From Patulibacter minatonensis DSM 18081 (lineage in GTDB: Bacteria; Actinomycetota; Thermoleophilia; Solirubrobacterales; Solirubrobacteraceae): a stretch of DNA of 64,000 bases. The position numbers and the translations under genes were made by a program. Positions 8,060 to 20,736 of this stretch are shown here, one piece after another. The number at the start of each line of letters is the position of its first letter. Within the stretch, counting starts at the first letter, position 1. The stretch lies in NCBI RefSeq assembly GCF_000519325.1, contig NZ_KI912613.1:4410469-4474468 (forward strand). Direction: 5' to 3'. Below the pieces are notes generated by a model that searched no databases, was not told where the DNA came from, and was given only the letters and a program-made list of their open reading frames with translations.

Positions 8060-9600
8060 GCCGCGTCCTTCCCGGTCGGGTCCGGCGCTCCGAGCTCGGC
8101 GACCCCCGAGGCGGTGGCGGACCCGTCCCGCACGCTCCCCGAGTCCGCGCCCCGTGCCGGCGAGCCGTCGAAGGCGAACGCCAGCTCGAGCGCGTGCGCC
8201 GCATCGAGGATCGCCTGCTCGGAGAACGCCGCACCGGAGAGCTGCAGGCCGACGGGCAGCCCGTCGGAGAGCCCGCACGGGATCGAGATCGCCGGGACGC
8301 CGGCCAGCGACTGCGGCAAGGTCGTGACGTCCGCCTGGTACATCGCGATCGGGTCGTCGGTGCGCTCGCCGAGGCCCCAGGCGACGGTCGGGCTGGTCGG
8401 CGTGGCGATCAGGTCGACCTCCTGATGGACGGCCGCGAAGTCCTCGACGATCTTCGTGCGGACCTGCTGCGCACGCCGGTAGTAGGCGTCGTAGAAGCCG
8501 CTGGAGAGCGCGTAGGTGCCGAGCATGATGCGGCGCTTGACCTCCGGGCCGAAGCCGTCGTGGCGGGTCTTCGTGTAGAGCTCGACGAGGCCGCCCTGCC
8601 CGATGTCGGCGCGGTTGCCGTAGCGGACGCCGTCGAAGCGGGCCAGGTTCGAGGAGGCCTCGGCCGGCGCCAGCAGGTAGTACGCCGAGAGCGCGTGGCG
8701 GGCGTGCGGCAGCGCGACCTCGACGATCGTGGCGCCGAGCGACTCGGCCGTCGCCAGCGCGGCGTCGAACGAGGCGCGGACGCCCGGCTCGATGCCCTCT
8801 CCGAGGAGCTCGGTCGGCACACCGATCCGGACGCCGTCGAGGCGCTCCGCGGTCGGGAGGTCGATCTCGGGGCTGTTCCCGGTCCACCCGATCGACGTCA
8901 TGTCGTTCGGGTCGGCGGGGCCGGTCATCGCCCGGAACAGCGCGGCGGCGTCCTCGACGTTGCGGGTGATCGGGCCGGCCTGGTCCAGCGACGAGGCGAA
9001 GGCGATCATCCCGTAGCGCGAGACCGAGCCGTACGTGGGCTTCAGGCCGACGACGCCGCAGAGCGCGGCGGGCTGGCGGACGGAGCCGCCGGTGTCGGTG
9101 CCGATCGCGGCGGGCGCCAGGCCGGCCGCGACGGCGGCCGCGGAGCCGCCGGACGAGCCGCCCGGGACCTTCGTGCGGTCCCACGGGTTCAGGACCGGGC
9201 CGAACGCGGAGTTCTCGTTCGACGAGCCCATCGCGAACTCGTCCTGGTTCGTCTTGCCGAGCACCGTGGCGCCGGCGTCCTGCAGCCGGGCGATCGCGGT
9301 GGCCGTGTAGGGCGGCAGGTACCCGCGGAGCAGGTTCGACGCCGACGCCGTGGGGACGCCGGTGACGCAGAAGAGGTCCTTGACGGCCAGCGGCACGCCC
9401 GCGAGCGGCCGGTCGGTGCCGGGGGCCGCGTCGCGGTCGCCGAGCCCGGCCTGCAGGTCGTCGGCCAGCCACGTGAAGCTGTTGGTGTCGTCGGCTGCCG
9501 CGCGTTCGCGGTAGGCGCCGAAGAGCTCGTCCTGCGAGAGGTCGCCGCGGCGCAGCGCCGAGGCGGCCTCGACGACGGAGAGGGAGGTCGGGTCGGTCAT
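8056..9600 (-). CDS. gatA: Asp-tRNA(Asn)/Glu-tRNA(Gln) amidotransferase subunit A
   Basis: 514 residues. GatA is the amidase-signature glutaminase that releases ammonia, channelled to GatB. The Ser-cisSer-Lys triad is visible: Lys74 in PLAVKDLFC, the GGSSGGS serines near 149-150, and the nucleophile Ser173 in TDTGGSVRQPA. ATG at 9600 lies 1 nt after the gatC stop, and the gene overlaps gatB by 4 nt. The C-terminal ~30 residues after HALELAFAF are a variable Gly/Ser/Asp-rich tail longer than in many homologues. Confidence 0.97.
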   Translation of the reverse strand: MTDPTSLSVVEAASALRRGDLSQDELFGAYRERAAADDTNSFTWLADDLQAGLGDRDAAPGTDRPLAGVPLAVKDLFCVTGVPTASASNLLRGYLPPYTATAIARLQDAGATVLGKTNQDEFAMGSSNENSAFGPVLNPWDRTKVPGGSSGGSAAAVAAGLAPAAIGTDTGGSVRQPAALCGVVGLKPTYGSVSRYGMIAFASSLDQAGPITRNVEDAAALFRAMTGPADPNDMTSIGWTGNSPEIDLPTAERLDGVRIGVPTELLGEGIEPGVRASFDAALATAESLGATIVEVALPHARHALSAYYLLAPAEASSNLARFDGVRYGNRADIGQGGLVELYTKTRHDGFGPEVKRRIMLGTYALSSGFYDAYYRRAQQVRTKIVEDFAAVHQEVDLIATPTSPTVAWGLGERTDDPIAMYQADVTTLPQSLAGVPAISIPCGLSDGLPVGLQLSGAAFSEQAILDAAHALELAFAFDGSPARGADSGSVRDGSATASGVAELGAPDPTGKDAA

Positions 9601-9601
9601 G

Positions 9602-9886
9602 TCAGGCCTGGGGGCTCGGGACGCGGAAGCCGTCGTCGGACGCGTCGGGCGCCTGGTCGAGCGCCTGCTCGCGGGGCAGCGACGGGCGGGGCTCGTCGGC
9701 CCGGAGCGCGCTGCGCTCGACGAGGACGTGAGCGGTCGGCTCGACGCCGTCGAGGTCGAGCTCGCCGATCGTCTCGAGGTGGCCGAGGACGGCGGAGAGC
9801 TCCCGCGCCATCGGCTCGATCTCGTCGTCCCGCAGCTCCAACCTGGAGAGCGTGGCGACGTGGAGGACGGTGTCGCGGTCGATCAT
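9602..9886 (-). CDS. gatC: Asp-tRNA(Asn)/Glu-tRNA(Gln) amidotransferase subunit C
   Basis: 94 residues, the small clamp subunit that stabilises GatA-GatB. It has the family pattern MIDRDTVLHVATLSRLELRD, then MARELSAVLGHLETIGELDL and DGVEPTAHV. It is first in the gatCAB operon and ends 1 nt before gatA. A TACCAT -10 element at 9901-9896 lies 9 nt before the ATG, predicting a leaderless transcript for the operon. Confidence 0.95.
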   Translation of the reverse strand: MIDRDTVLHVATLSRLELRDDEIEPMARELSAVLGHLETIGELDLDGVEPTAHVLVERSALRADEPRPSLPREQALDQAPDASDDGFRVPSPQA

Positions 9887-9993
9887 GCGGTCCCGATGGT
9901 AGAGGCGGGGCGCGGGGAGGGGTCAGCCGGGTCGAGTGCCGGTGCCACCGCGAACCGGGGCGACCCGCCCGGCGGCGTTCGACCGGCCCGGGA

Positions 9994-10632
9994 TCAGGTC
10001 GGGGACGTCGTCGGGACGGGCCGCGGCTCGGGGAGCTGGTCGTCGGCTCCGCGCCGGCGCGTCCGGTCGTCCGCGAGGGCGACCCAGGGTCCGGCGGCGA
10101 GCAGCAGCAGGCCGGCGAGCCCGACCCAGCCGCCCCAGCCGACCACCGCGTCGATCGGCGGGTTCTGGGACCGGACGTCGTCGGAGCCCTGATACATCGG
10201 GAGGACCTCGAAGACGTCCGCGGCACGGATCCCGGGGAGGAAGGCGAGCAGCCGGAGCCCCGTGGCCACGAGCGCGATCGCGGCGACCGGGAACGCGACG
10301 ACGAGACCCGTCACCGCGCCGTACGTCGGGCGCCCCGGACCGGCCCGCAGGGCGAGGACCAGCGCGGCGATCGCGGCGACCGGGGCGAGCAGGACGAGCT
10401 CGAGCCACGGGTGCCCGATCCCGCCGAGCCCGCGCGTCGCTGCCAGACCACGGACGTCCCCCGCGTACGCGGACGCCCCGTAGCCGCGCAGGACGTAGAC
10501 CGCCTCGTCCCCGCCGCCGTGGAGGTCCTCCCGGAGCCACGGCCCCAGCAGCCCGACCACGACGACCACCACGCCGAGGACGACGAGCCACTCGCCGCGC
10601 CGCCAGCGGTCCGTCGGGAGGAGGGTACGCAT
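9994..10632 (-). CDS. Membrane protein of a local GHPW/DDRT paralogue family (copy 1)
   Basis: 212 residues, no recognised family. About five hydrophobic segments: WLVVLGVVVVVVGLLGPWL near the start, LELVLLAPVAAIAALVLAL, a Val/Ala-rich helix after the PTYGAVTGL motif, and a last one ending in the loop VALADDRTRRRG. The first helix is preceded by RRGEW, as in the copy ending at 12715. The motifs GHPWLEL, PTYGAV and DDRT recur in the next two genes, so these are paralogues. ATG 10632 has TACAGT at 10646-10641, 8 nt upstream, implying a leaderless mRNA. Function unknown. Confidence 0.7.
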   Translation of the reverse strand: MRTLLPTDRWRRGEWLVVLGVVVVVVGLLGPWLREDLHGGGDEAVYVLRGYGASAYAGDVRGLAATRGLGGIGHPWLELVLLAPVAAIAALVLALRAGPGRPTYGAVTGLVVAFPVAAIALVATGLRLLAFLPGIRAADVFEVLPMYQGSDDVRSQNPPIDAVVGWGGWVGLAGLLLLAAGPWVALADDRTRRRGADDQLPEPRPVPTTSPT

Positions 10633-10727
10633 CGCCGGGCACTGTACGGGCGATGCGGGCGCACGAGGATCCCGTCCGGCGCCGGACGGACGCCGGGGCG
10701 GCCGCCCGACGGGTCCGACGACGGCGC

Positions 10728-11878
10728 TCAGGTGCCGGCGCGCGGCAGCGGGACCTCGCGCGGCGACGGTGCCGGGACGTCGCCGCTCCCGCGCGTCCGG
10801 TCGTCCGCGAGCGCCGCCCACAGCCCGGCGAGGATCAGCGCGAGGCCGGCCAGCAGGATCCACCCGCCGGTCGCCACGGCCAGCGAGGCGTCGCCCCCCG
10901 GCACGCCCTCCGTCGGCCCCGGGATCCGGACGCCGGGACGCACGACGAACAGCCGCACGACGGCGACGCCCAGCGCGAGCGCCGCGACCGGGACCGCGAC
11001 CACGAGCGCCGTCACCGGACCGTACGAGGAACGGCCCGGTCCGCCCCGCAGCGCGAGGGCCACCACGACGGCGACCGCGACCAGCACGAGCGCCACGAGC
11101 TCGACCCACGGGTGACCGAGCGCGTCCCAGTGCCGGTCCTCCAGGACGAGCGTGGCGCCTTCGACGGCGACCCCGCAGACCCCGCGGCCCTCGGCCGCGT
11201 CTCCGCCGACGGGGGCACCGAGCGACCCCGAGCACGACCGACCCTCGTCCGCCGTGAAGACGGCGAGGAACGCCGAACCGAGGAGGACGACGGCGCCCGC
11301 GGCGGCGAGCAGCTCGCCGCGGCCCGGGAGGCGACGGAGGCGGGTCCGGACGGCGGTCGGAGCGCTCTCCGGGGCGCTTCCGCCGCCGGGGAGCAGGATC
11401 CCGACGAGGAGGACGGCGAGCGCGGCCAGGCCCACGACGGCGCCGAGCCCCGGCCACGGGTGCGCGTCGGGCTGGGCGACGAGGAACGCGCCGAGCCGGT
11501 CGGTCGTCGCGAGCGTCGAGACGACCGACGTGCCGAACTCGCCGGTCGGGCGGAGCAGCAGGGCCCGGAGGGCGGTCGCGGCGAGCGCGACGCCGACGAC
11601 CGCCGCCGCCACGGTGCGCAGCGCGGGCGGGACGCCGCCCGTGCGCAGCCGGACCACGAGGACCGCGACCGCGGTGCCGCACGCGACGACCAGGAGCTCG
11701 ACCCACGGGTGCCCGAGGTACGACCAGCCGGCCGGGACCGCGACGTGGACGTCGAACCCCTCTCCGAGGGCGTCGACGCCGTAGGTCCCGGCGTGGCCCC
11801 AGCCGAGGAGCAGGGACGCCAGGAGGCCGACGAGCCCGAGTCCCGTGAGCGCCGGTCCGGTCCCCGCCCTCGGGGACA

Positions 11879-11879
<1 letters not shown>
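10728..11879 (-). CDS. Membrane protein of the GHPW/DDRT family with two tandem modules (copy 2)
   Basis: 383 residues, no recognised function. It carries the paralogue module twice. The first half has SYLGHPWVELLVV. The second starts again at RGELLAAAGAVVLLG and holds ALGHPWVELVALV, SSYGPVTALVVAV and the terminal AALADDRTRGSG. The second module is complete; the first lacks DDRT. The start ATG shares one base with the upstream gene's stop (TGATG), so it is coupled to the copy ending at 12715. Two cysteines in the second extracellular loop (SCSGS and GVCGV) could form a disulphide. Confidence 0.7.
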
Positions 11880-12715
<836 letters not shown>

Positions 12716-12746
12716 GACCGGCCCCCTGGTCGACGGCCCGACGGGC

Positions 12747-13631
12747 TCACGACGCGCCGGCCCCGGCCTGGATGCGCGCCGCCTGCACCGTGTTGGCCAA
12801 CAGCTCGGCGATCGTCATCGGGCCGACGCCGCCGGGCACCGGGGTGACAGCGGAGGCGACCTCGGCGGCCTCCCCGAAGTGGACGTCTCCGACCAGCGAC
12901 GAGCTGCCGTCGGTGGGCGCCGGGTCCCTGCGGTTGATGCCGACGTCGATCACCGTCGCGCCGGGCTTGATCCAGTCGCGGCGGACCATCTCGGGGCGGC
13001 CGACGGCGGCGATCAGCACGTCGGCGCGGGCGCAGACGCCGGCGAGGTCGGCGGTGCGCGAGTGGGCGACCGTGACCGTCGCGTTCGCCTGCAGCAGGAG
13101 CTGTGCCATCGGCTTGCCGAAGAGGTTCGAGCGGCCGATCACGACGGCCTCCGCGCCGGACAGCTCGACCCCCGCTTGCCGCAGCAGCCGGATGACGCCC
13201 GCCGGGGTGCACGACCGGAGCCCGGGGAGCCCGAGGGCGAGGCGGCCGGCGGAGGCGATGGTGAGCCCGTCGACGTCCTTCTCCGCGGCGATCAGGTTCG
13301 TCAGCTCGACGCCGTCGAGGTGGCCCGGGACCGGGAGCTGGCAGAGGATGCCGCTGACCTCGGGGTCCGCGTTGAGCCGGTCGATCAGGGCGACGAGGTC
13401 CTCACGCGTGGCGTCGGCCGGGAGCCGGTGGTCGAAGCCCTTGATGCCGACCTCGGCGCACGCGCGCTGCTTGCCGCCGACGTAGACGGCGCTGGCGGCG
13501 TCCTCGCCGACGAGGATCGTGGCCAGGCCGGGCGGCCGGCCGTGCTCGGCGACGAACGCGGCGACCTCGGTCGCGACCTCCGCGCGGACCTCGGCCGCGA
13601 CCTGCTTGCCGTCGATGATCGTGGCGCTCAC
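12747..13631 (-). CDS. folD: Bifunctional methylenetetrahydrofolate dehydrogenase / cyclohydrolase
   Basis: 294 residues. FolD interconverts 5,10-methylene-, methenyl- and 10-formyl-THF in cytosolic one-carbon metabolism. Signatures: [17 protein letters not shown] (the YVxxK catalytic Lys/Tyr motif), [13 protein letters not shown], and the NADP-binding [17 protein letters not shown]. The ending [18 protein letters not shown] is also typical. The GTG at 13631 is chosen because homologues begin at this point and a TAGCCT -10 element (13644-13639) sits exactly 7 nt upstream, predicting leaderless translation. The open frame further upstream is not supported. Confidence 0.96.
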   Translation of the reverse strand: MSATIIDGKQVAAEVRAEVATEVAAFVAEHGRPPGLATILVGEDAASAVYVGGKQRACAEVGIKGFDHRLPADATREDLVALIDRLNADPEVSGILCQLPVPGHLDGVELTNLIAAEKDVDGLTIASAGRLALGLPGLRSCTPAGVIRLLRQAGVELSGAEAVVIGRSNLFGKPMAQLLLQANATVTVAHSRTADLAGVCARADVLIAAVGRPEMVRRDWIKPGATVIDVGINRRDPAPTDGSSSLVGDVHFGEAAEVASAVTPVPGGVGPMTIAELLANTVQAARIQAGAGAS

Positions 13632-13751
13632 GTCGGTCAGGCTAGCCGGTGGTCCGGCGCGGGCGGGGCCCGGACGCCGAACGGGTGCATCGTGCCCCGC
13701 CGCCGTGCCTCGCGGTGATGACCCGGGACGCACGGGGTGGGGCCCGTCCGC

Positions 13752-16226
<2,475 letters not shown>

Positions 16227-16359
16227 CTATCGAGCATAGGCCCCGATGAGGACAGGTCCCGACCCCGCGGCGGACGCCGGCCAGGACGTGCTCCGGGGGT
16301 CCGTCAGGTGCAGGAAGAACGCGCTCCGGGCGCTCGCCCGCCCGGTAGCGTGGCCCCCG

Positions 16360-17259
16360 ATGTCGTCCCCCGGACCGTCGACCATCCCCGAGCGCGTCCG
16401 CGCCCACGCCGCCGAGGTCGCCGGGTCCGCGCGGTTCGTCACGATCGACGAGGAGGCCCTCGGCGCGATGGACGCGACGGCGGCCACCGACCCGCCCGGA
16501 CGCGACGAGGTCCGGCACTTCCACGGCGACGACCGCGAGGCCCAGGCCGCGTACGTCCTGGCGCTCAATGCGGTGAACTTCGGCTCCGGCTGGTTCCCCA
16601 CGATCCGCAAGCGCCCGCACTCCAGCGGCTACTGGACCGTCGCGTGGGGCCTCGCCGACCGGTGGCGCGACCACGGTCCGTGGTCGGCCGCCGACCTCCG
16701 CGGGCTCACCGCCGCCGACGTCGCCGGGACGCTCGGACAGCCCGCCGGCCACCACCTGATGGCGCTCTACGCCCAGGCGCTGCGCGACCTCGGCGCGTGG
16801 CTCGGCAAGCGCCGGGCGGTCGACGTCCTGGACGCCCACGCGGACTCGGCGGCGCGGCTCGCCGACGCGCTCGTCGAGGGGATGCCGTTCTACCGCGACC
16901 ACGGCCTCTACAAGCGGGCGCAGATCCTCGGCGCGGACCTGGAGCACTTCGGCCTCGCGGAGCCGCGCGACCTCGACGACCTGACGATGTTCGCGGACAA
17001 CCTCGTCCCCCACGTCCTGCGGTGGTCCGGCGTCCTCGTCTACGACGAGGAGCTCGCCCGTTCGATCGACGCGGAGGAGCCCCTGCCGCTGCAGCGGGCC
17101 GAGCACGAGATCCGCTGCTGCGCCGTCCACGCCGTCGAGCTCCTGAGTCGCCGGACCGGCATCGCGCCCCGGCACCTCGACGGCTGGCTCTGGCACGCCG
17201 GACAACGACCCGAGGTGAAGGCCCACCCGCGGCACCGCTGCCGGACCGTCTTCTACTGA
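16360..17259 (+). CDS. Queuosine salvage protein (Q 5'-phosphate N-glycosylase, DUF2419)
   Basis: 299 residues. Family members (QNG1) hydrolyse queuosine 5'-monophosphate to free queuine for salvage into tRNA. Diagnostic segments are YVLALNAVNFGSGWFP near residue 65, DVAGTLGQ, AQILGADLEHFG and LTMFADNLVPHVLRWSGVL. Near the C-terminus, RAEHEIRCCAVHAVELL and the tryptophan-rich end HLDGWLWHAGQ fit the nucleotide-binding helical domain. The start at ATG 16360 is preferred over the longer frame because TAGCGT at 16346-16351 ends 8 nt before it. The gene stands alone, divergent from pcrA, with no tgt or que genes in view. Confidence 0.88.
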   Translation: MSSPGPSTIPERVRAHAAEVAGSARFVTIDEEALGAMDATAATDPPGRDEVRHFHGDDREAQAAYVLALNAVNFGSGWFPTIRKRPHSSGYWTVAWGLADRWRDHGPWSAADLRGLTAADVAGTLGQPAGHHLMALYAQALRDLGAWLGKRRAVDVLDAHADSAARLADALVEGMPFYRDHGLYKRAQILGADLEHFGLAEPRDLDDLTMFADNLVPHVLRWSGVLVYDEELARSIDAEEPLPLQRAEHEIRCCAVHAVELLSRRTGIAPRHLDGWLWHAGQRPEVKAHPRHRCRTVFY

Positions 17260-17329
17260 CGACGCCAAGCATCGCCCGGCGGACGTCCACGCCGCCGCCG
17301 ACGACCACCGATGACGGCTGCCGTCGGCG

Positions 17330-18403
17330 TCACTTCGTGGCGACCTGCCCGTCGTCGATCCCGACCTTCTTCGCGCCGGCGAGGCGGATCCTCCCGACGT
17401 CGCCCGGGGCGCCGGCCGCCAGGGTCCCCGCCTCGGCGGGCAGCTCGAGCTGCCCCTCCCGCGCGACCCGCGCCGCGACCCTGCGCGGGACCCGGAACGC
17501 CGCACCGAGCTTCACCGTCTTCCCGTCCCGGAGCGGGAAGGCCCGCGGGCGGTACGCGTCCAGGAAGATCGACGGCGCGCTCTCGGAGTCGTCGTCGCCG
17601 AAGCGCTCACCGCCGACGACGAGCTGCGGCTCGAACGGCACGTCGATGGGCTCGCCGCCGCTGTTGGTGAGGCGGTAGACGACGACCACGACGCGTCCCT
17701 TGGTGCGGTAGGTCCCGTAGCCCGGACCCCGCGACGGGATCTCGGACGTCTGGGCGACTCCCACGAGCTTCGCGCTGAGCCGCCCGGCGCGCAGGCGGGT
17801 CCCGGCGTCGACCACCGTGAGCCGCCGACCCTCCTCGGCGCACGAGCCCTCCTTCCCGCGGACCGGATCGATCCCGACCGCCGCGCAGGGCCGTGCGGTG
17901 TCGGGGGCCCGCTCCGGCGTCCCGGCGGCCACGGCCGCCATCACGCGGTCGAGCTCGGCGAACCGCGGGTCGGCGATCTCCGTTGCGTCGGCCCTGAGGA
18001 ACACGCCGCGCCCGTAGTCCTTCACGAACGACGTCGCCGTCTCCCCGTAGAAGCCGTCCTTGTCGCGGACGAGGCGTTCGCCCCGGTCGTTCTCGAGGAG
18101 CCGGTCCCGGGCCTCGGACGTCTGCGGAAGCTCGAGCGAGAACCGCGGGAATCGCCGTGATCCGGCGATCGCGTCCGCCAACCGCAGCTCGGGGGCGTTG
18201 CCACCCGTCGACACCTTCAGCGCCGCCCCGGTGGCCGTCTCGAAGTTCCGGGACACGACCGCCGCGTCCGTGCGCGGTGGCGGCGTCGGGGCGTCGTCAT
18301 TCCCACCGCAGCCGGCGACACCGGCGGCGAGGGACGTGACGACCGCGACGAGGAGGAGCGTGCCGCGCGGAGGAGCGGCACCGCGGGCGGGACGAACGAG
18401 CAT
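17330..18403 (-). CDS. Putative lipoprotein with DUF4352-like domain
   Basis: 357 residues from ATG 18403. The signal peptide runs through LLLVAVVTSLAAG to a lipobox ending at Cys32 (GVAGC), followed by a GGNDD linker, so it should be lipid-anchored outside the membrane. The middle has conserved-looking DKDGFYGETATSFVKDYG. The C-terminal half (AKLVGVAQTSEI, then VVVVVYRLTNSGGEPIDVPF and PRAFPLRDGKTVKLGAAFRV) resembles the DUF4352/telomeric-repeat-factor-like immunoglobulin fold of secreted actinobacterial proteins. Function unknown. A longer frame up to 18439 is possible but would bury the signal peptide. Confidence 0.7.
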   Translation of the reverse strand: MLVRPARGAAPPRGTLLLVAVVTSLAAGVAGCGGNDDAPTPPPRTDAAVVSRNFETATGAALKVSTGGNAPELRLADAIAGSRRFPRFSLELPQTSEARDRLLENDRGERLVRDKDGFYGETATSFVKDYGRGVFLRADATEIADPRFAELDRVMAAVAAGTPERAPDTARPCAAVGIDPVRGKEGSCAEEGRRLTVVDAGTRLRAGRLSAKLVGVAQTSEIPSRGPGYGTYRTKGRVVVVVYRLTNSGGEPIDVPFEPQLVVGGERFGDDDSESAPSIFLDAYRPRAFPLRDGKTVKLGAAFRVPRRVAARVAREGQLELPAEAGTLAAGAPGDVGRIRLAGAKKVGIDDGQVATK

Positions 18404-18470
18404 GGACGGCAGGATGGCCGTCGACGACCGTCCGCACAACGCCGATCGGCGGTTCTCTGCGGGCCGGGCC

Positions 18471-19232
18471 TCAGCCGCCGGCGGGGCTCCGGCCCTGCTT
18501 GGGCCGCAGCTCGTGCACCTGCGCGCCGTCCGGCTCGCGGACCGTCGCGTCCGCGCCGGGCGTCCCGCCGAGCGCCCGGACCTGGGCCTCGAGTTCCGCG
18601 ACCCGCCGCCCGAGCGCGCTCATCGCGTCGGCGATCGGATCGGGCAGGTGGATCCAGTCGGCGTCGGGGCCCTCGACCTTGCGGCCGTCGATCTTCACCG
18701 GGTGCCCGGGGTTGCCGACCACGGTGCTGTTGCGGGGCACGTCGGTGATGACGACGCTGTTGGCGCCGACCTTCGCGTCGTCGCCGACGGTGATCGGGCC
18801 CAGGAGCTTCGCGCCGGAGCCGATCGTCACGCGGTCGCCGACCGTCGGATGGCGCTTGCCGACCTGGAACCCGGTGCCGCCGAGGGTGACGCCCTGGTAC
18901 AGCGTCACGTCGTCCCCGATGCGGGCGGTCTCGCCGATCACGACGCCGGCGCCGTGGTCGATGAAGCAGCCGCGGCCGATGACGGCTGCGGGATGGATCT
19001 CGATGCCCGTCAGCGTGCGCGAGGTGTGCGCCAGGACCCGCGGCACGATCGGCACGCCGCGCTGCTGGAGCCCGTGGCTGACGCGGTGGACCAGGAGGGC
19101 CTGGACGCCGGGCCACGTGGCGAGGATCTCGAACGTGCCGACGCCGCGGGCGGCGGGATCGCGCTCGTGCGCGGCCCGCACGTCACGGCGGAGCTCGGCG
19201 CTGACGCGCGCGATGGAACGGAGGCCGAACAC
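18471..19232 (-). CDS. cysE: Serine O-acetyltransferase
   Basis: 253 residues. It makes O-acetylserine, the acceptor used by CysK. A left-handed beta-helix acyltransferase is clear: HPAAVIGRGCFIDHGAGVVI, GETARIGDDVTLYQGVTLGG, GKRHPTVGDRVTIGSGAKLL and GANSVVITDVPRNSTVVG. The His-Asp active-site motif is present (IDHGAG, GKRHP). The C-terminal ~60 residues form a short helical region (ADAMSALGRRVAELEAQVRAL), a likely coiled coil not found in the minimal enzyme. GTG start with TAGCCT at 19247-19242, 9 nt upstream, so it is transcribed on its own although it follows cysK by 116 nt. Confidence 0.95.
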   Translation of the reverse strand: MFGLRSIARVSAELRRDVRAAHERDPAARGVGTFEILATWPGVQALLVHRVSHGLQQRGVPIVPRVLAHTSRTLTGIEIHPAAVIGRGCFIDHGAGVVIGETARIGDDVTLYQGVTLGGTGFQVGKRHPTVGDRVTIGSGAKLLGPITVGDDAKVGANSVVITDVPRNSTVVGNPGHPVKIDGRKVEGPDADWIHLPDPIADAMSALGRRVAELEAQVRALGGTPGADATVREPDGAQVHELRPKQGRSPAGG

Positions 19233-19348
19233 GGTCGACGAAGGCTAGCGCGCGCCCCAGCGCGGGCCGTCGCACAGGAGGCTCGCGGCCGGCCCCGCCG
19301 TCGGTGCTGCGCCGGACGGGCCGGGACGACGGCCCGGGGTCGCGGCGA

Positions 19349-20281
19349 TCACCGGGGCTGGAAGAACGGCATGCTGGCGTAGCGCTCGCCGCTGTCGGGC
19401 AGGATCACGGCGATCCGCTTGCCCTTGTTCTCGGGGCGGGAGGCGACCTGGATCGCGCCCTGCATCGCGGCGCCGCACGACAGTCCGGCGAGCACGCCGC
19501 ACCGCTTGGACAGCGCCCAGGCGGTGTCGATGGCGTCCTCGTCCGTGATCTTCACGATCTCGTCGACGACCCGGCGGTCGAGGACCGGCGGCACGAATCC
19601 CGCGCCGATGCCCTGGATCCGGTGCGGGCCGGGGTTCTCGCCCGACAGGACGGCGGACGACGCGGGCTCGACCCCGACGACGAGCGTGTTCTCGTCGTGC
19701 TGCTTCAGCACGTGGCCGACGCCGGAGATCGTGCCGCCGGTGCCGATGCCGGCGACGAGCACGTCGATCCGGCGATCGAGCTGCTCGAGGAGCTCAGGGC
19801 CCGTGGTCTTGCGGTGGATCGCCGGGTTGGCCGGGTTGGCGAACTGGTCGGGCATCCACGCGTCGTCGCCGTCGGCGAGGCGGCGGGCCTGGTCGACGGC
19901 CTCGGTCATCCCGCCCATCGACTCGACGACCTCGACGCGCGCGCCGAACAGGCGCAGCAGCGTCTCGCGCTCGCGGCTCATCCCCTGCGGCAGGCAGATC
20001 GTCAGCTCGTAGCCGCGAGCGGCGGCGACGAAGGCCAGGCCGATGCCCGTGTTGCCGCTGGTGGCCTCGATGATGGTCGTCCGCCCCGGGGCGATCCGAC
20101 CCTCCTTCTCGGCCGCCAGCACCATCGCGAGGGCGATGCGGTCCTTGACCGAGCCGCCCGGGTTGTACGTCTCGAGCTTGCCGTAGATCTCGACGTCGGT
20201 GCCCGCGGGCTCGAGGGGCTTCAGCCGCACGACGGGCGTGCGCCCGATGAGGCCGGTGATGTCCGTGATCTCTTCGGGCAC
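19349..20281 (-). CDS. cysK: Cysteine synthase A (O-acetylserine sulfhydrylase)
   Basis: 310 residues. PLP enzyme that makes cysteine from O-acetylserine and sulfide. PLP lysine is Lys46 in NPGGSVKDR. The substrate loop TSGNTGIGLAF and the phosphate-binding GTGGTISG are intact, and the end ILPDSGERYASMPFF is typical of CysK. GTG start 20281 lies 2 nt after the stop of the Rrf2 regulator, so the two are an operon. In firmicutes CysK is also the partner that lets the Rrf2 protein CymR bind DNA. The gene order here makes the same arrangement plausible. Confidence 0.96.
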   Translation of the reverse strand: MPEEITDITGLIGRTPVVRLKPLEPAGTDVEIYGKLETYNPGGSVKDRIALAMVLAAEKEGRIAPGRTTIIEATSGNTGIGLAFVAAARGYELTICLPQGMSRERETLLRLFGARVEVVESMGGMTEAVDQARRLADGDDAWMPDQFANPANPAIHRKTTGPELLEQLDRRIDVLVAGIGTGGTISGVGHVLKQHDENTLVVGVEPASSAVLSGENPGPHRIQGIGAGFVPPVLDRRVVDEIVKITDEDAIDTAWALSKRCGVLAGLSCGAAMQGAIQVASRPENKGKRIAVILPDSGERYASMPFFQPR

Positions 20282-20283
20282 GA

Positions 20284-20679
20284 TCAGATCCAGTACATCG
20301 TCTGGCCCTGCTCCCGGGCCTCGCGATCGATGACGTCCTGGATGGTCGTCCCCGCGAGGACGGCGCGCGCGGCCTCCGCGACCTCGGCGAAGACGCCCGT
20401 GGAGTCCTGGCCGAGCGGCCCGTCCAGCATCTCGACGACCTCGAGGACCGTGATCTCCCGCGCGTCGCGCGTCAGGACGTACCCGCCGTGCACGCCGCGC
20501 TGCGACCGCAGCAGACCCGCCCGCCTGAGCGTCGCGAAGAGCTGCTCGAGGAACTGCCCCGGGATGTCCCGCCGGCGCGCGAGCTCCGCGACGGGGACCG
20601 GCGTCGTGACGCCGCCCGCCCGACCGAGCTCGGTCAGCGCCTGCACGGCGTAGGGAGATTTTGCGGTGATGGAGATCAT
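20284..20679 (-). CDS. Rrf2-family transcriptional regulator, CymR-like (no Fe-S cysteines)
   Basis: 131 residues. The N-terminal winged helix is typical (ISITAKSPYAVQALTELG, then VAELARRRDIPGQFLEQLF and LRSQRGVHGGYVL). The region that carries three cluster-binding cysteines in IscR/NsrR contains none, and the whole protein has no cysteine. It therefore fits the CymR subgroup, which senses cysteine status through CysK rather than an Fe-S cluster. It is co-transcribed with cysK, 2 nt apart. A TAGGAT element at 20738-20733 may be its -10. A perfect palindrome at 20775-20798 lies further upstream. Confidence 0.88.
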   Translation of the reverse strand: MISITAKSPYAVQALTELGRAGGVTTPVPVAELARRRDIPGQFLEQLFATLRRAGLLRSQRGVHGGYVLTRDAREITVLEVVEMLDGPLGQDSTGVFAEVAEAARAVLAGTTIQDVIDREAREQGQTMYWI

Positions 20680-20736
20680 CGAGCGGTGTCGCGGCCCACG
20701 GGACGACAGGAGCGGGCCTCCGTACAGTTCGATCCT

